Assembly (NCBI RefSeq): GCF_041596335.1
Contig: NZ_JBFHIT010000014.1
Coordinates: forward strand, 18,602-82,601
Reading direction: 5' to 3'
Length of the DNA stretch: 64,000 bases
Origin: Mangrovibacterium sp041596335
GTDB taxonomy: Bacteria; Bacteroidota; Bacteroidia; Bacteroidales; Prolixibacteraceae
Of this stretch, positions 7,435-16,591 are shown piece after piece. The position numbers and the translations under genes were made by a program. Within the stretch, counting starts at the first letter, position 1, and each line of letters opens with the position of its first letter. Under the pieces are notes generated by a model that was not told where the DNA came from, searched no databases, and saw only the letters and a program-made list of their open reading frames with translations.

Positions 7435-9780
7435 ATGAAAAACAATAAGTCGGGATTTAGAAAATACGTTGTTGGATTCTGGATGATATTTGCAATTGGC
7501 GTTTTGTCCGTTTTATCCATGTTCTACCTTATTGCACAAGGAAAGCTGGGGGAAATGCCCTCGTTCAAAGATCTTGAAAACCCACAGAGCTTATTGGCTT
7601 CGGAAGTGATATCTCGCGACAATGTGACTATTGGACGCTATTTCCGCGAAAACCGGACGTTTGTCACCTATGAGCAACTGCCTGAAAACCTTGTAAACGC
7701 GTTGCTGGCAACTGAAGATGTTCGGTTCTATAAGCACTCGGGCATCGACCTCAGGGGATTGGGACGCGTGGTGAAAGGAATTATGACCGGAGATAGCAGC
7801 AGTGGGGGTGGAAGTACTCTGAGCCAGCAGTTGGCAAAAATGCTGTTCCCGCGGTTGGATATGGAGAGCAAACTCGATCTGGTGATGCGAAAATTTAAGG
7901 AATGGGTGATTGCGGTTAAACTTGAGAAAAGTTATACCAAGGAAGAAATCATTACCATGTATTTAAATAAGTACGATTTCGTGAATCTGGCGGTGGGGAT
8001 TAAATCGGCTGCCCGGATTTATTTCAATACCGAGCCTGATTCGTTGACAACAGAGCAGTCGGCCATGTTGGTCGGAATGGCTAAGAACGCCGCTTTGTTT
8101 AACCCGGTACGTCGTCCCGAATTGACAAAAAATCGTCGAAATGTGGTGTTGGCTCAGATGCAGCGATATGGTTATCTCTCGAAGGCCGAGCGGGATTCGC
8201 TATCGGCTTTGCCGATGGATTTGGAATTTACCCGAGAAGACTTTAAAGAAGGATTAGCTCCTTACTTTCGCGAATATTTGCGCATTACGATGGGAGCCGG
8301 TAAGCCGGATCGATCGCGATATGCCTCGTGGCAGACTGTAAAATATAAAGAAGATTCGGTCGCATGGGAAAACAATCCCCTGTATGGCTGGTGCAAAAAG
8401 AATTTTAAACCCGATGGTACGAATTACGATTTGTATGAGGACGGACTGAAAATTTATACCACGATCGATTCGCGGATGCAGTCTTATGCTGAAAAGGCTG
8501 TTGAAGACCATCTGAAACTGGATTTGCAACCGGCATTTAACCGGCATTTAAAACGGTTGAGAAATCCACCGTTTTCGAATGATATGAGCAAAGACGATGT
8601 TCAAAAGCTGATGAACTTATCGATGCATCAAAGTGAGCGGTACCGTGTTTTGCGTTTGCAAGGGAAAAATGCCAATCAGATTAAAGCGAATTTCAACGAG
8701 AAAATTGAGATGACCGTTTTTACCTGGAAGGGTGATCGCGATACAATTATGAGTCCGATGGATTCAATCAAACATTATCTGAGTTATTTACGCACATCGT
8801 TTATGGCGATGGATATCGAGTCGGGGCAGGTACGTGCCTACGTTGGTGGTCCCAATTACCGCCATTTTATGTATGATATGGTTTTGGGTGGAAAACGTCA
8901 GGTGGGATCAACAGTAAAGCCTTTCTTGTACACACTGGCCATGCAAAACGGATTGTCGCCATGCACCAAGGTGCCCAATGTAAAGCAGCAGTTTATTTTG
9001 GATGATGGTAGAGTTTGGGAGGCAAAAAACTCCGGGAAGTCGGATTACGATGGCCAGATGGTTACTCTAAAATGGGGATTAGCTAATTCGGTGAATCAGA
9101 TTTCGGCATGGGTAATGAAGCAGTTTAATCCACAGTCGGTAGCCGATGTTATGCATCGAATGGGGGTTTACAGTTACATCGACCCTGTTCCGTCTATGTT
9201 TCTCGGAACTTCGGATATTAGCCTTTACGAAATGGTGGGAGCTTACGGTACCTTTGCGAATAAGGGGGTTTTCACTCAGCCTATTTTTGTTACCAGAATT
9301 GAAGATAAATACGGAAATACGATTGCAACTTTCCGTCCTGAACGACATGATGCGATTGATGAGCAAACAGCCTATCTGATGATAAACCTTCTACGGGGTG
9401 TTGTTGATCATGGAACCGGGACAAGATTGCGCTGGCATACGGTGTACGGTAAAATAGAAGGACCAATTGCCGGAAAAACAGGAACAACACAAAATCATTC
9501 TGACGGTTGGTTTATGGGTGTTACTCCACAACTTGTGGCAGGAGCCTGGACCGGAGGAGATTTGAGAAGTATACGTTTTGACGATATCTCTAATGGGCAG
9601 GGCGCTAACATGGCCCTACCGGTTTGGGGACGCTTTATGAAGATGGTTTATGCCGATCCGAGTCTAGAATATAAACCCGATCAGGAGTTTGAAAAACCGA
9701 TGAATTTTATCATGGATTTGGATTGTGATGACGTGAACGGTGTAAGTACCAAACCGGCTGAATTTGATGACTTCTTTTAA
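7435..9780 (+). CDS. Penicillin-binding protein 1A (bifunctional transglycosylase/transpeptidase)
   Basis: Class A PBP that polymerises and cross-links peptidoglycan at the outer face of the inner membrane. The 781-aa product has one N-terminal membrane anchor (about residues 12-34). The GT51 transglycosylase domain follows, with ATEDVRFYKHSGID (Glu94 catalytic) and GGSTLSQQLAKMLF. A linker of roughly 200 residues leads to the transpeptidase domain, with the active-site Ser492 in GSTVKPF, an S-V-N motif (ANSVNQIS) and GKTGTTQNHSDGWF. All catalytic motifs are present. The ATG at 7435 is preferred over the TTG at 7432. It is divergent from topA and followed by a strong terminator, so it is probably transcribed alone. 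Confidence 0.95.
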   Translation: MKNNKSGFRKYVVGFWMIFAIGVLSVLSMFYLIAQGKLGEMPSFKDLENPQSLLASEVISRDNVTIGRYFRENRTFVTYEQLPENLVNALLATEDVRFYKHSGIDLRGLGRVVKGIMTGDSSSGGGSTLSQQLAKMLFPRLDMESKLDLVMRKFKEWVIAVKLEKSYTKEEIITMYLNKYDFVNLAVGIKSAARIYFNTEPDSLTTEQSAMLVGMAKNAALFNPVRRPELTKNRRNVVLAQMQRYGYLSKAERDSLSALPMDLEFTREDFKEGLAPYFREYLRITMGAGKPDRSRYASWQTVKYKEDSVAWENNPLYGWCKKNFKPDGTNYDLYEDGLKIYTTIDSRMQSYAEKAVEDHLKLDLQPAFNRHLKRLRNPPFSNDMSKDDVQKLMNLSMHQSERYRVLRLQGKNANQIKANFNEKIEMTVFTWKGDRDTIMSPMDSIKHYLSYLRTSFMAMDIESGQVRAYVGGPNYRHFMYDMVLGGKRQVGSTVKPFLYTLAMQNGLSPCTKVPNVKQQFILDDGRVWEAKNSGKSDYDGQMVTLKWGLANSVNQISAWVMKQFNPQSVADVMHRMGVYSYIDPVPSMFLGTSDISLYEMVGAYGTFANKGVFTQPIFVTRIEDKYGNTIATFRPERHDAIDEQTAYLMINLLRGVVDHGTGTRLRWHTVYGKIEGPIAGKTGTTQNHSDGWFMGVTPQLVAGAWTGGDLRSIRFDDISNGQGANMALPVWGRFMKMVYADPSLEYKPDQEFEKPMNFIMDLDCDDVNGVSTKPAEFDDFF

Positions 9781-9800
9781 TTAAGTTGGTATGAAAATGA

Positions 9801-9842
9801 AAAAGCCCTGCTGTTCCAACTGAACGGCAGGGCTTTTTTTTT
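9801..9842. terminator. Bidirectional intrinsic terminator between PBP1A and aguB
   Basis: A 12-base stem (GCCCTGCTGTTC / GAACGGCAGGGC, one G-U pair) with a 5-base loop is followed by an 8-T run on the plus strand. The flanking A run gives a T tract on the minus strand too. It lies between two convergent genes and probably serves both. Confidence 0.9.
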
Positions 9843-9858
9843 GAGTGCGCAGGTTCTG

Positions 9859-10752
9859 TTAGTCGTTCAGATACCGGCGGGTAATGTCGCTGTAATTTTC
9901 GATCCGTCTATCGCGAAGGAATGGCCAAATTCGGCGAACATCTTCTGATCTCGAAAGATCAGCTTTCACCAAAAGGTTTTCCTCTTTGGTGTGGCTTGTA
10001 ACAGCTAAAACTTCGCCTTGCGGACCGGCTACAAAACTATTTCCCCAAAACCGGATTCCGGCAGAACTTCCCGAAGGATCGGCTTCGTGCCCAACCCGGT
10101 TTACGCTGATGACCGGAATACCATTGGCTACGGCATGCGAACGTTGAATGGTGATCCAGGCATTTTGCTGGCGGGTTTGTTCTTCTGCTGTGTCGCGGGG
10201 ATCCCAGCCGATTGCCGTCGGGTAAATCAGCATTTCGGCTCCCGCCATAGCCATTAGTCGGGCGGCTTCCGGATACCATTGATCCCAGCAAACCAATACG
10301 CCCAGCTTGCCAACCGAAGTTTGAATCGGGCGGAAGCCCAAATCACCGGGAGTGAAATAAAATTTTTCGTAGAAGCCCGGATCATCCGGAATGTGCATCT
10401 TTCGGTATTTCCCGGCCACCGAACCGTCTTTCTCAAACACTACTGCCGTGTTGTGATATAAGCCCGGAGCCCGTTTTTCAAATAATGATGTTACCAGTAC
10501 AATGGCATGTTTTTTAGCCAATTGGCTGTAGTAGTCGGTCGAAGGTCCGGGAATTGGTTCTGCCAGGTCAAACAGATCAACATCCTCGGTCTGACAGAAG
10601 TATAAACTATTGTGTAGCTCTTGCAGCACCACTAATTGTGCTCCCTTCGAAGCACAATCGGCAATGTTTTGAGCCAATTTGGTTTTGTTTGCCTCCAGGT
10701 TGGCTGTGTTGCTTTGTTGGATTAGTCCAACAACGATTTCTTTTTTCGCCAT
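9859..10752 (-). CDS. aguB: N-carbamoylputrescine amidase
   Basis: Nitrilase-superfamily amidase that hydrolyses N-carbamoylputrescine to putrescine, CO2 and ammonia. From the ATG at 10752 it is 297 aa. The Glu-Lys-Cys triad is Glu45 (VVLQELHNSLYF), Lys118 (KYRKMHIPDD) and Cys155 (GVLVCWDQWYPEAARL). The WDQWYPE context is typical of the AguB subgroup. A longer in-frame reading up to 10806 overlaps aguA and is unlikely. Its start lies 17 bases after the aguA stop, so the two enzymes form a two-gene operon for putrescine synthesis from agmatine. Terminated by the bidirectional hairpin at 9801-9842. Confidence 0.93.
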   Translation of the reverse strand: MAKKEIVVGLIQQSNTANLEANKTKLAQNIADCASKGAQLVVLQELHNSLYFCQTEDVDLFDLAEPIPGPSTDYYSQLAKKHAIVLVTSLFEKRAPGLYHNTAVVFEKDGSVAGKYRKMHIPDDPGFYEKFYFTPGDLGFRPIQTSVGKLGVLVCWDQWYPEAARLMAMAGAEMLIYPTAIGWDPRDTAEEQTRQQNAWITIQRSHAVANGIPVISVNRVGHEADPSGSSAGIRFWGNSFVAGPQGEVLAVTSHTKEENLLVKADLSRSEDVRRIWPFLRDRRIENYSDITRRYLND

Positions 10753-10769
10753 AATCAAATTAAATAAAA

Positions 10770-11798
10770 TTAGAGAATTCCCTCGGGAAACTGCATACTG
10801 ATACAATGAATTGATCCGTGTTGTTTTATCAACGGAACACTATTTACCGGAATGATCTCGCGATCGGGAAACAGGCTTTGTATGATGTTCACGGCTTCAT
10901 CGTCTTGTTTCACCCCATAAACCGGAAACAAAACAGCACCGTTTATGATCAGAAAGTTTGCATATGTGGCAGGCAGTCGTTCTCCATCCTCGTCGTAAAT
11001 GGCGTCGGGGAAGGGCAGGGGAACTAGTTTGAACGGTTTTCCGTTCTGGTCGGTCAACTCACGAAGTTGCTGTTCCATTTTTTGTAAGGCTTCAAAATGA
11101 AGGTCCGATTGATCATCGCATTTCACATAGGCAATGGTATCCGGACTGCAAAACCGAGCCAGGGTATCAATATGGCTGTCCGTGTCGTCGCCAGCCAAAA
11201 AGCCATGATCGAGCCAGAGAACCTTTTCGGCATGGAAACTGCTTTTTAAGAAGAATTCAACCTCTGATTTGCTCAGGTGTTCGTTCCGGTTTTTCGATAG
11301 CAAGCACTCGCTGGTGGTCAGTAAACAGCCCTCGTTGTTGCTTTCTATAGCACCTCCTTCAAACGTAAAATACGAATAGTCGGCCATTGGTATTCCGGGG
11401 TGGAAAGCTGCTTGCCGGTATAAATTCCCGTTGATTTGATTGTCGTGACAGGCCGCAAACTTCATTCCCCAACCATTAAACCGAAAGTTTAGCAGGACGG
11501 GTTCCGATTTTTCGATGATGGTCAGCGCAGCATGGTCGCGAGCCCAGGTGTCGTTTACAGGCATCTCGTAAATTAGTAGCCCTTCGTGTTTTTCCTTGAG
11601 GAAATCGGGCAAATCACTTTTATTACGACATACAATCAGTAGTTTTTCCCGCTCGAGAATCGCCCGGGCTATTTGTTCGTAAACCGGAACCACTTCGTCC
11701 AGTATCCCGCACCAATCAGTTTGCGCGTCGGGCCAGGCTAATTGCACCCCACTTTGAGGTACCCACTCTGCCGGTAGAAAATTTCCTTCCAATTTCAT
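10770..11798 (-). CDS. aguA: Agmatine deiminase
   Basis: Converts agmatine to N-carbamoylputrescine and ammonia, the step before AguB. The 342-aa product belongs to the PAD_porph/agmatine deiminase family of guanidino-modifying enzymes. It shows NDTWARDHAALT (substrate-binding Asp), FTFEGGAIESN, the HIDT motif in DDTDSHIDTLARF, and the C-terminal catalytic Cys332 in GSIHCISMQFP. The family length of about 340-370 aa agrees. First gene of the aguA-aguB operon. No arginine decarboxylase is in the window, so agmatine must come from elsewhere. Confidence 0.94.
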   Translation of the reverse strand: MKLEGNFLPAEWVPQSGVQLAWPDAQTDWCGILDEVVPVYEQIARAILEREKLLIVCRNKSDLPDFLKEKHEGLLIYEMPVNDTWARDHAALTIIEKSEPVLLNFRFNGWGMKFAACHDNQINGNLYRQAAFHPGIPMADYSYFTFEGGAIESNNEGCLLTTSECLLSKNRNEHLSKSEVEFFLKSSFHAEKVLWLDHGFLAGDDTDSHIDTLARFCSPDTIAYVKCDDQSDLHFEALQKMEQQLRELTDQNGKPFKLVPLPFPDAIYDEDGERLPATYANFLIINGAVLFPVYGVKQDDEAVNIIQSLFPDREIIPVNSVPLIKQHGSIHCISMQFPEGIL

Positions 11799-11850
11799 GT
11801 GCCAAAAATATGCAAAAAGAAATTAGCAACTATTTCAGAGATGAAAAACA

Positions 11851-11880
11851 ATTGCTTCAATTCTTTCGATTGCAAGCAAT
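11851..11880. repeat. Hairpin in the aguA / 12006 divergent region
   Basis: ATTGCTTCAAT pairs with ATTGcAAGCAAT (one bulged C) around a 7-base loop. The 207-base divergent region shows no other clear element. It could be an operator or a short palindromic repeat; there is no T run, so it is not a terminator. Confidence 0.4.
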
Positions 11881-12005
11881 GTGAAATTTTCGTCCGGAAT
11901 GAATTCATCGTGTAAAATAAATTTTGATTTCAGTCGGTGGTGTTTTAATTTTAATCGAAATAGAAGAATTAATCCTGTTAAAGTCTTAATTAAATTCAAA
12001 ATAAT

Positions 12006-12575
12006 ATGAAAACATTGAAAAAGGGAATTGCTTTACTACTTGTTGCCGTGCTCTTGTCGGGTTGTTACGGCAGTTTCAAGTTAACCAGAGCGTTGTATGA
12101 ATGGAACGGAACCGTTGGGGATAAGTTTGTGAATGAGTTGGTTTTTCTGGCATTTGTAATTGTGCCTGTATATGGAGTTGCCAGCTTTGTTGACGCGGTC
12201 GTTTTAAACTCGATTGAGTTTTGGGGCGGCACCAACCCAATGGGGATGAACGATGGCGAAAAAGACCAGAAGTTGGTAGAGATTGACGGGAAAACTTATC
12301 GGTTGACTGCGGAGAAAAATAAGATGACCATTGAGGATTTAAAGGACTCAAAACAGAAAACAGAAATGATTTTCAATGATGAGGACAATAGCTGGTATTT
12401 GGTGAAAGGCAAGAAACTGCAAAAACTGGTCAATGTTGAAATTGAGGATGGTCAGGTTGTTTCGTATCACCTGTTTTATCCCGATGGAAGTGTGCAGGAA
12501 ATTCAGCCAGGATTTGATCCGGTTGCTATGCAGCAAGAAGTTCAAGGATTGAACGTTTTAGCTTTTCAACCCTAA
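12006..12575 (+). CDS. DUF3332-type small lipoprotein
   Basis: 189 aa with a lipoprotein signal (KK, hydrophobic core, lipobox LLSGC, Cys20). The segment after the lipobox, YGSFKLTRALYEWN followed by a hydrophobic helix around residues 45-68 and WGGTNPMGMNDGEKD, is the pattern I associate with the DUF3332 family. The C-terminal half is a beta-rich region with charged turns. Function is unknown; it is expected to be membrane-associated. It has its own upstream region and a strong terminator, so it is probably monocistronic. Confidence 0.72.
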   Translation: MKTLKKGIALLLVAVLLSGCYGSFKLTRALYEWNGTVGDKFVNELVFLAFVIVPVYGVASFVDAVVLNSIEFWGGTNPMGMNDGEKDQKLVEIDGKTYRLTAEKNKMTIEDLKDSKQKTEMIFNDEDNSWYLVKGKKLQKLVNVEIEDGQVVSYHLFYPDGSVQEIQPGFDPVAMQQEVQGLNVLAFQP

Positions 12576-12600
12576 TACAGGGGTGCTATTTAAATAAAAC

Positions 12601-12638
12601 AAGGAGACTGTCCTCAATTGAAGACAGTCTCCTTTTTG
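12601..12638. terminator. Intrinsic terminator, probably bidirectional
   Basis: A perfect 12-base stem (AAGGAGACTGTC / GACAGTCTCCTT) with a loop of about 10 bases and TTTTT on the plus strand. Read on the minus strand it is followed by TTGTTTTATTT. It lies between the convergent genes ending at 12575 and 12643. Confidence 0.88.
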
Positions 12639-12642
12639 TTTG

Positions 12643-12780
12643 TTAACCAATTAGGCCGAAGTAGTGCATAGCGGCTTTTAGGAGCATTAATCCGCCAATC
12701 ACGATAGTCGTTCCTGCCAGCAACCAAATAAAATCCTTGTTGCTTTTTTTCGGTGCATTATTTTGAGCTGTTGTTTCCAT
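12643..12780 (-). CDS. Small single-pass membrane protein, 45 aa
   Basis: ATG at 12780 to TAA at 12643. The N-terminus is polar and Lys/Asn-rich (METTAQNNAPKKSNKDF); a hydrophobic helix of about 20 residues follows (residues 18-37, WLLAGTTIVIGGLMLLKA) and then AMHYFGLIG. The positive residues just before the helix suggest N-in topology. I do not recognise the family. Support is indirect: clean start and stop, protein-like composition, and a shared terminator immediately downstream. Confidence 0.6.
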   Translation of the reverse strand: METTAQNNAPKKSNKDFIWLLAGTTIVIGGLMLLKAAMHYFGLIG

Positions 12781-12889
12781 TTTAATTTCGTTTTTATTGT
12801 AATAATTGAATATCTACGCTAGTCCGGAGCGTTGCATTACCGCTCGTTTCGTAAAACGAGAAGTCGGACCTAAACGAAAAAGGGAACAA

Positions 12890-13240
12890 CTAACGAAGCA
12901 GGGCATGTCCTCTGATAAACAGGGGGACAGGTGCCTCGTGGTCATGCAGATAATAAGTTAGACGAATGTTTTTCCGGAGCAGGTAGTTTTTGGGTGGAAC
13001 CTGACCGCGAAATAAGTTTTGAGGTTGAAATCGGCTGTAGTCGGAAAACGATTGTAAATTGCTGCTTTCGTTTATTCGAATGAACAACGGAGCATGGTCG
13101 GTTGCTTTTTGCCAAGTGCATTGTTCTACATGGCTGCCGGTGTTCGCAACATGTGGTTTGGTATGCTGGATGCGTTCCGCAAATACGGAATGGCCCAAAA
13201 GCTGAAGCAACAGTAGGAATCCGACAATCCGAACAATCAT
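12890..13240 (-). CDS. Hypothetical small secreted protein
   Basis: 116 aa starting with a convincing Sec signal peptide (MIVRIVGFLLLLQLLGHSVFA, probable cleavage before ERIQ). The mature part of about 95 residues is His-rich and basic, and I see no known domain. An overlapping frame on the same strand (12942-13376) lacks a signal peptide and looks less likely. No clear terminator follows. Function unknown. Confidence 0.5.
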   Translation of the reverse strand: MIVRIVGFLLLLQLLGHSVFAERIQHTKPHVANTGSHVEQCTWQKATDHAPLFIRINESSNLQSFSDYSRFQPQNLFRGQVPPKNYLLRKNIRLTYYLHDHEAPVPLFIRGHALLR

Positions 13241-13423
13241 TTTTTACAAGCAATATAGTTGGGACGAATATAGCGTGAATTTGAATGAAAGCTTCCGATG
13301 CCGATAAATTTATTTTCCGGGTTAATGCCTGTTTTAAAGGAACGTAAAGTGCAACTTCAGCAAGTTGTTTTGCCAAGTCGGGACAATGTCTTTTTTCTTA
13401 TAATGACTGGGGATCGGCAAAGA

Positions 13424-13452
13424 AAAAGGCCCCGAAACTATCGGAGCCTTTT
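13424..13452 (-). terminator. Intrinsic terminator of the 64-aa gene
   Basis: AAAGGCCCCGA / TCGGAGCCTTT (one mismatch) with a 5-base loop. Read on the minus strand it is followed by TTTTTCTTT, 4 bases past the stop of the gene at 13456-13650. Confidence 0.78.
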
Positions 13453-13455
13453 ATA

Positions 13456-13650
13456 TTATGCTGCTGATTGTGAAAAAACTTCATTGAGTAAATCCGGGTA
13501 CATTTCACCGAAATTCTCATAACACCATTTAATTAATTCATTTAGTTCCTTGGAGTCCTCAACCCAGTTTACACATTTCGAAAGCTCTTTTCGAAACAGG
13601 TCTCTGCTGAAACTAACCTTGGGTAGGATCACTTTTGCATACTCATTCAT
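13456..13650 (-). CDS. Hypothetical small protein, 64 aa
   Basis: A compact, charged, probably helical cytosolic protein. Features are an N-terminal KVILPKVSFSRDLFRKEL segment and an aromatic-rich ELIKWCYENFGEMYPDLL segment. There is no signal or membrane helix. Its own terminator directly after the stop supports a real gene. I do not recognise the family. Confidence 0.62.
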   Translation of the reverse strand: MNEYAKVILPKVSFSRDLFRKELSKCVNWVEDSKELNELIKWCYENFGEMYPDLLNEVFSQSAA

Positions 13651-13860
13651 GGTCTGAACATTTTAATTTTCTAGTATAAATTTAACAGGTTGAAGACTTT
13701 TTTCCTATACAAAGAGTGAGGTTCTAACAATGTTTAACACGAATAGAAGTGTCTGGTGCGTTTTAATCCACTGTAAAACAATACTCTTTAGGGGCCGATT
13801 ATTACTTCTTGTTATTAAACATGAAACTTTTTAATTCAGACCAAAGTAACGGCAGCTAAA

Positions 13861-14643
13861 TTAAACACCCTTTACAAGTTGATTAACAAAAGTTGAAATT
13901 TTATTATCTAAACTTCCTTCATTCGCTAATGCTTTCACAAACGCACTTCCAATTATTGCTCCCTGGGCGTAATGGCAGGCATTTTCGAAGGTTTCCCGGT
14001 TCGATATCCCAAAGCCGATTAGTCGGGGATTGGTTAATTGCGCTTTGTTAATTCGTTCAAAATATTCTTTTTGGAAATCGGAAACATTGCTCTTTGCTCC
14101 GGTTGTAGATGAACTTGAAACCATGTAAATAAACCCATGAGAAGCCTCGTCAATTTGTTTTAACCGCTTATCAGAGGTTTGTGGGGTGATGAGCAGGATG
14201 TTGTGCAAATTGTAGCGCGTGAATACCTCCCGATAGTTTTCCTGATATTCGTTCATGGGAAGGTCGGGAAGAATAAGGCCATCAATTCCGACTTCGGCGC
14301 ACTTCTGGCAAAATGGTTCCAAGCCGAATTGCAAAACCGGGTTGAGGTAGCCCATCAAAATAAGCGGGATTTGCACTTTTTTGCGGATATCCCGTAACTG
14401 CTCAAAAAGCTTCTCGATGGTCATTCCGTTCTTCAATGCCACCAGACTGCTGTTCTGGATCACCGGGCCATCGGCAACCGGGTCTGAGAACGGCATCCCG
14501 ATTTCAATCAAATCGACTCCGTTTGCTACCAACTTTTCAATAATTGAAACAGTGTCGTTAAGTTGTGGATATCCGGCTGTAAAATAAACGGAAAGGATGT
14601 TTTCCTTTTTATCGTGAAAGAGTTGATTAATTCTGTTTTTCAT
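13861..14643 (-). CDS. trpA: Tryptophan synthase alpha subunit
   Basis: Cleaves indole-3-glycerol phosphate to indole and glyceraldehyde 3-phosphate, passing indole to TrpB. From the ATG at 14643 it is 260 aa, a TIM barrel. Catalytic Glu48 lies in GVDLIEIGMPFSDPVADGP, with Asp59 beside it. Other hallmarks are GLILPDLPMNEY and the phosphate-binding GFGISNRETF. A 16-codon upstream extension is possible but gives an atypical N-terminus. Last gene of the trp operon, 66 bases after trpB. No clear terminator is visible downstream. Confidence 0.95.
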   Translation of the reverse strand: MKNRINQLFHDKKENILSVYFTAGYPQLNDTVSIIEKLVANGVDLIEIGMPFSDPVADGPVIQNSSLVALKNGMTIEKLFEQLRDIRKKVQIPLILMGYLNPVLQFGLEPFCQKCAEVGIDGLILPDLPMNEYQENYREVFTRYNLHNILLITPQTSDKRLKQIDEASHGFIYMVSSSSTTGAKSNVSDFQKEYFERINKAQLTNPRLIGFGISNRETFENACHYAQGAIIGSAFVKALANEGSLDNKISTFVNQLVKGV

Positions 14644-14709
14644 GATGATGATTTTTGTGAGTGAACGATTGAGCAGTTGAACTTTAGTCACCTGCTCAAT
14701 AAATCCTGC

Positions 14710-15891
14710 TCAATAGCCAAAATGATTTAAATACGTTTCCATGTCTTTATCGCCACGGCCCGAAAGGTTTACTACATTGATGTCTTCCGGTTTCAAATTT
14801 ATTTTTTTCAATGCAGCCAGCGCGTGAGCTGATTCCAATGCCGGAATAATTCCTTCCAGCTTAGTGAGTTCCAGCGCGGCATCTAGCACCTCTGTATCTG
14901 TTGCCCATAGGTATTTAGCTCGTTTGGTAGCAAACAGGTTGGCATGCATGGGGCCAATTCCGGGGTAGTCCAATCCGGCAGAAATGGAGTACGGTTCAAC
15001 AATTTGTCCGTCTTTTGTTTGCATCACATACGAACGGGAACTGTGCAGAACACCTGGTTTACCCAAGGTTAGCGTAGCGGCAGTTTCGTCGGTATCAACA
15101 CCTTTCCCGGCAGCTTCAACGCCAATCAACTCAACACTTTCGTTATCGAGGAAGTGGTAAAAAGCTCCGGCGGCATTACTACCACCCCCAACGCAAGCTA
15201 AAACTCGGTCTGGTAGTTCGCGGCCAAGTTGCTCGTCGAGCTGCCATTTAATTTCTTCGCTAATCACCGACTGGAAACGGGCCACCATGTCCGGGTAGGG
15301 ATGAGGCCCAACAACAGAACCGATAATGTAATGGGTGTCAACCGGGTTGTTGATCCAGTCGCGCATGGCCTCGTTGGTTGCGTCTTTGAGGGTCTTGTTG
15401 CCTGATTCGGCCGCAATTACCTCAGCGCCCAGCATGCGCATTTTTTTTACGTTTGGAGCCTGGCGTTGAACGTCCAAAGCGCCCATGTAAACAATGCATT
15501 GCATCCCCATCAGCGCACAAACGGTGGCGGTAGCCAGGCCGTGCTGACCTGCTCCGGTCTCCGCGATAATACGCGTTTTTCCGAGCGATCTGGCCAGTAA
15601 GATTTGCCCAATCGTATTGTTGATTTTGTGCGAGCCTGTGTGATTCAAATCTTCCCTTTTTAGGTAAATATGACTTTGATAACGCTCCGACATCCGTTTG
15701 GCGTAATAAAGCGGCGACGGTCTGCCAACATAATGCTTCAACAGGTTGATAAAGTCTTGTTTGAAATTGTAGGAATTAATAATCTCCATGTATTGTTCCT
15801 GCAATTCTTCAATGTTGGGGTGCATCATTTCTGGAATGAATGCCCCGCCAAACTCGCCGTAATATCCTTTTCGGTTAACTTGATAGCTCAT
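14710..15891 (-). CDS. trpB: Tryptophan synthase beta subunit
   Basis: PLP enzyme that condenses indole with serine to give tryptophan. The 393-aa product shows YGEFGGAFIPEMMHP at the N-terminus and the PLP lysine Lys89 in LNHTGSHKINNT. The catalytic Glu is in AETGAGQHG, and the PLP-phosphate loop is CVGGGSNAAGAF. Length is normal for the TrpB1 type. It sits between trpF (13-base gap) and trpA. Confidence 0.97.
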   Translation of the reverse strand: MSYQVNRKGYYGEFGGAFIPEMMHPNIEELQEQYMEIINSYNFKQDFINLLKHYVGRPSPLYYAKRMSERYQSHIYLKREDLNHTGSHKINNTIGQILLARSLGKTRIIAETGAGQHGLATATVCALMGMQCIVYMGALDVQRQAPNVKKMRMLGAEVIAAESGNKTLKDATNEAMRDWINNPVDTHYIIGSVVGPHPYPDMVARFQSVISEEIKWQLDEQLGRELPDRVLACVGGGSNAAGAFYHFLDNESVELIGVEAAGKGVDTDETAATLTLGKPGVLHSSRSYVMQTKDGQIVEPYSISAGLDYPGIGPMHANLFATKRAKYLWATDTEVLDAALELTKLEGIIPALESAHALAALKKINLKPEDINVVNLSGRGDKDMETYLNHFGY

Positions 15892-15904
15892 ATTTTTTGT
15901 TTTT

Positions 15905-16537
15905 TTAATTTCTCATTTTTTCAATGAATTCAGCCACTTTCACTACTTCTTTGAAGCCCGGCTCGGTTTCAAAACCACTATTAATGTCGACTGCAAACAG
16001 CCGGTTGAAGTCTAAAGACAAGAGGTCTGGACAATCGTTTGGTTTAATTCCGCCACTCAAAAAGAAAGGGGTGTCCAAACGGTAGTTTTTCAAGATCTGC
16101 CAGTTGAACTTTTCACCTGTTCCGCCGGGTAATTTACCTTTTGTGTCGAAAAGAAAATAATCGACGTTTCCCTGGAAGGGGTTCAGCTGGTCGAAGTTAA
16201 AGTCGTTACCAACGGAGAACGCCTTGAATACCTTTAGCCCCGACTTTTTTATCGCCATGCAGTCGGTAGCCGTTTCAGATCCGTGCAGCTGGGCAACTTC
16301 GAGTTTGTATTTGTGGCAGATCTCCATTACGGTTTCTGGTTTTTCGTTAACAAATACGCCAACTTTCCGAACGGAGTCGGGTACCCGGCTGAAAATTGCA
16401 GCGTCGGGTGTGTTGCCGACAAACCGCTTCGATTTCGGGTAAAAGATAAACCCGATATAATCCGGATCGGAAGCGCAGATCGCATCGATATTTCCGGGAT
16501 CGCGCATGCCACAAACTTTTATTTTTAGACTGCTCAT
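15905..16537 (-). CDS. trpF: Phosphoribosylanthranilate isomerase
   Basis: Amadori-type isomerisation of N-(5-phosphoribosyl)anthranilate. From the ATG at 16537 it is 210 aa with the expected IKVCGMRDPGNI (Cys general base), LHGSET, FDTKGK and LSGGIKPND motifs of the TIM barrel. An upstream in-frame extension to 16573 gives a poor N-terminus. A separate gene, not fused to trpC as in enterobacteria. Confidence 0.95.
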   Translation of the reverse strand: MSSLKIKVCGMRDPGNIDAICASDPDYIGFIFYPKSKRFVGNTPDAAIFSRVPDSVRKVGVFVNEKPETVMEICHKYKLEVAQLHGSETATDCMAIKKSGLKVFKAFSVGNDFNFDQLNPFQGNVDYFLFDTKGKLPGGTGEKFNWQILKNYRLDTPFFLSGGIKPNDCPDLLSLDFNRLFAVDINSGFETEPGFKEVVKVAEFIEKMRN

Positions 16538-16591
16538 GTGTTTTTGATTCGTATTGTAAGCGGCGGCCTCCAAGTCACCTGCTCACTGGTT

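Noticed and set aside
12942..13376. 144-codon frame overlapping the small secreted protein
   Set aside because: Same strand, different frame; the 116-codon frame has a convincing signal peptide and this one has none.
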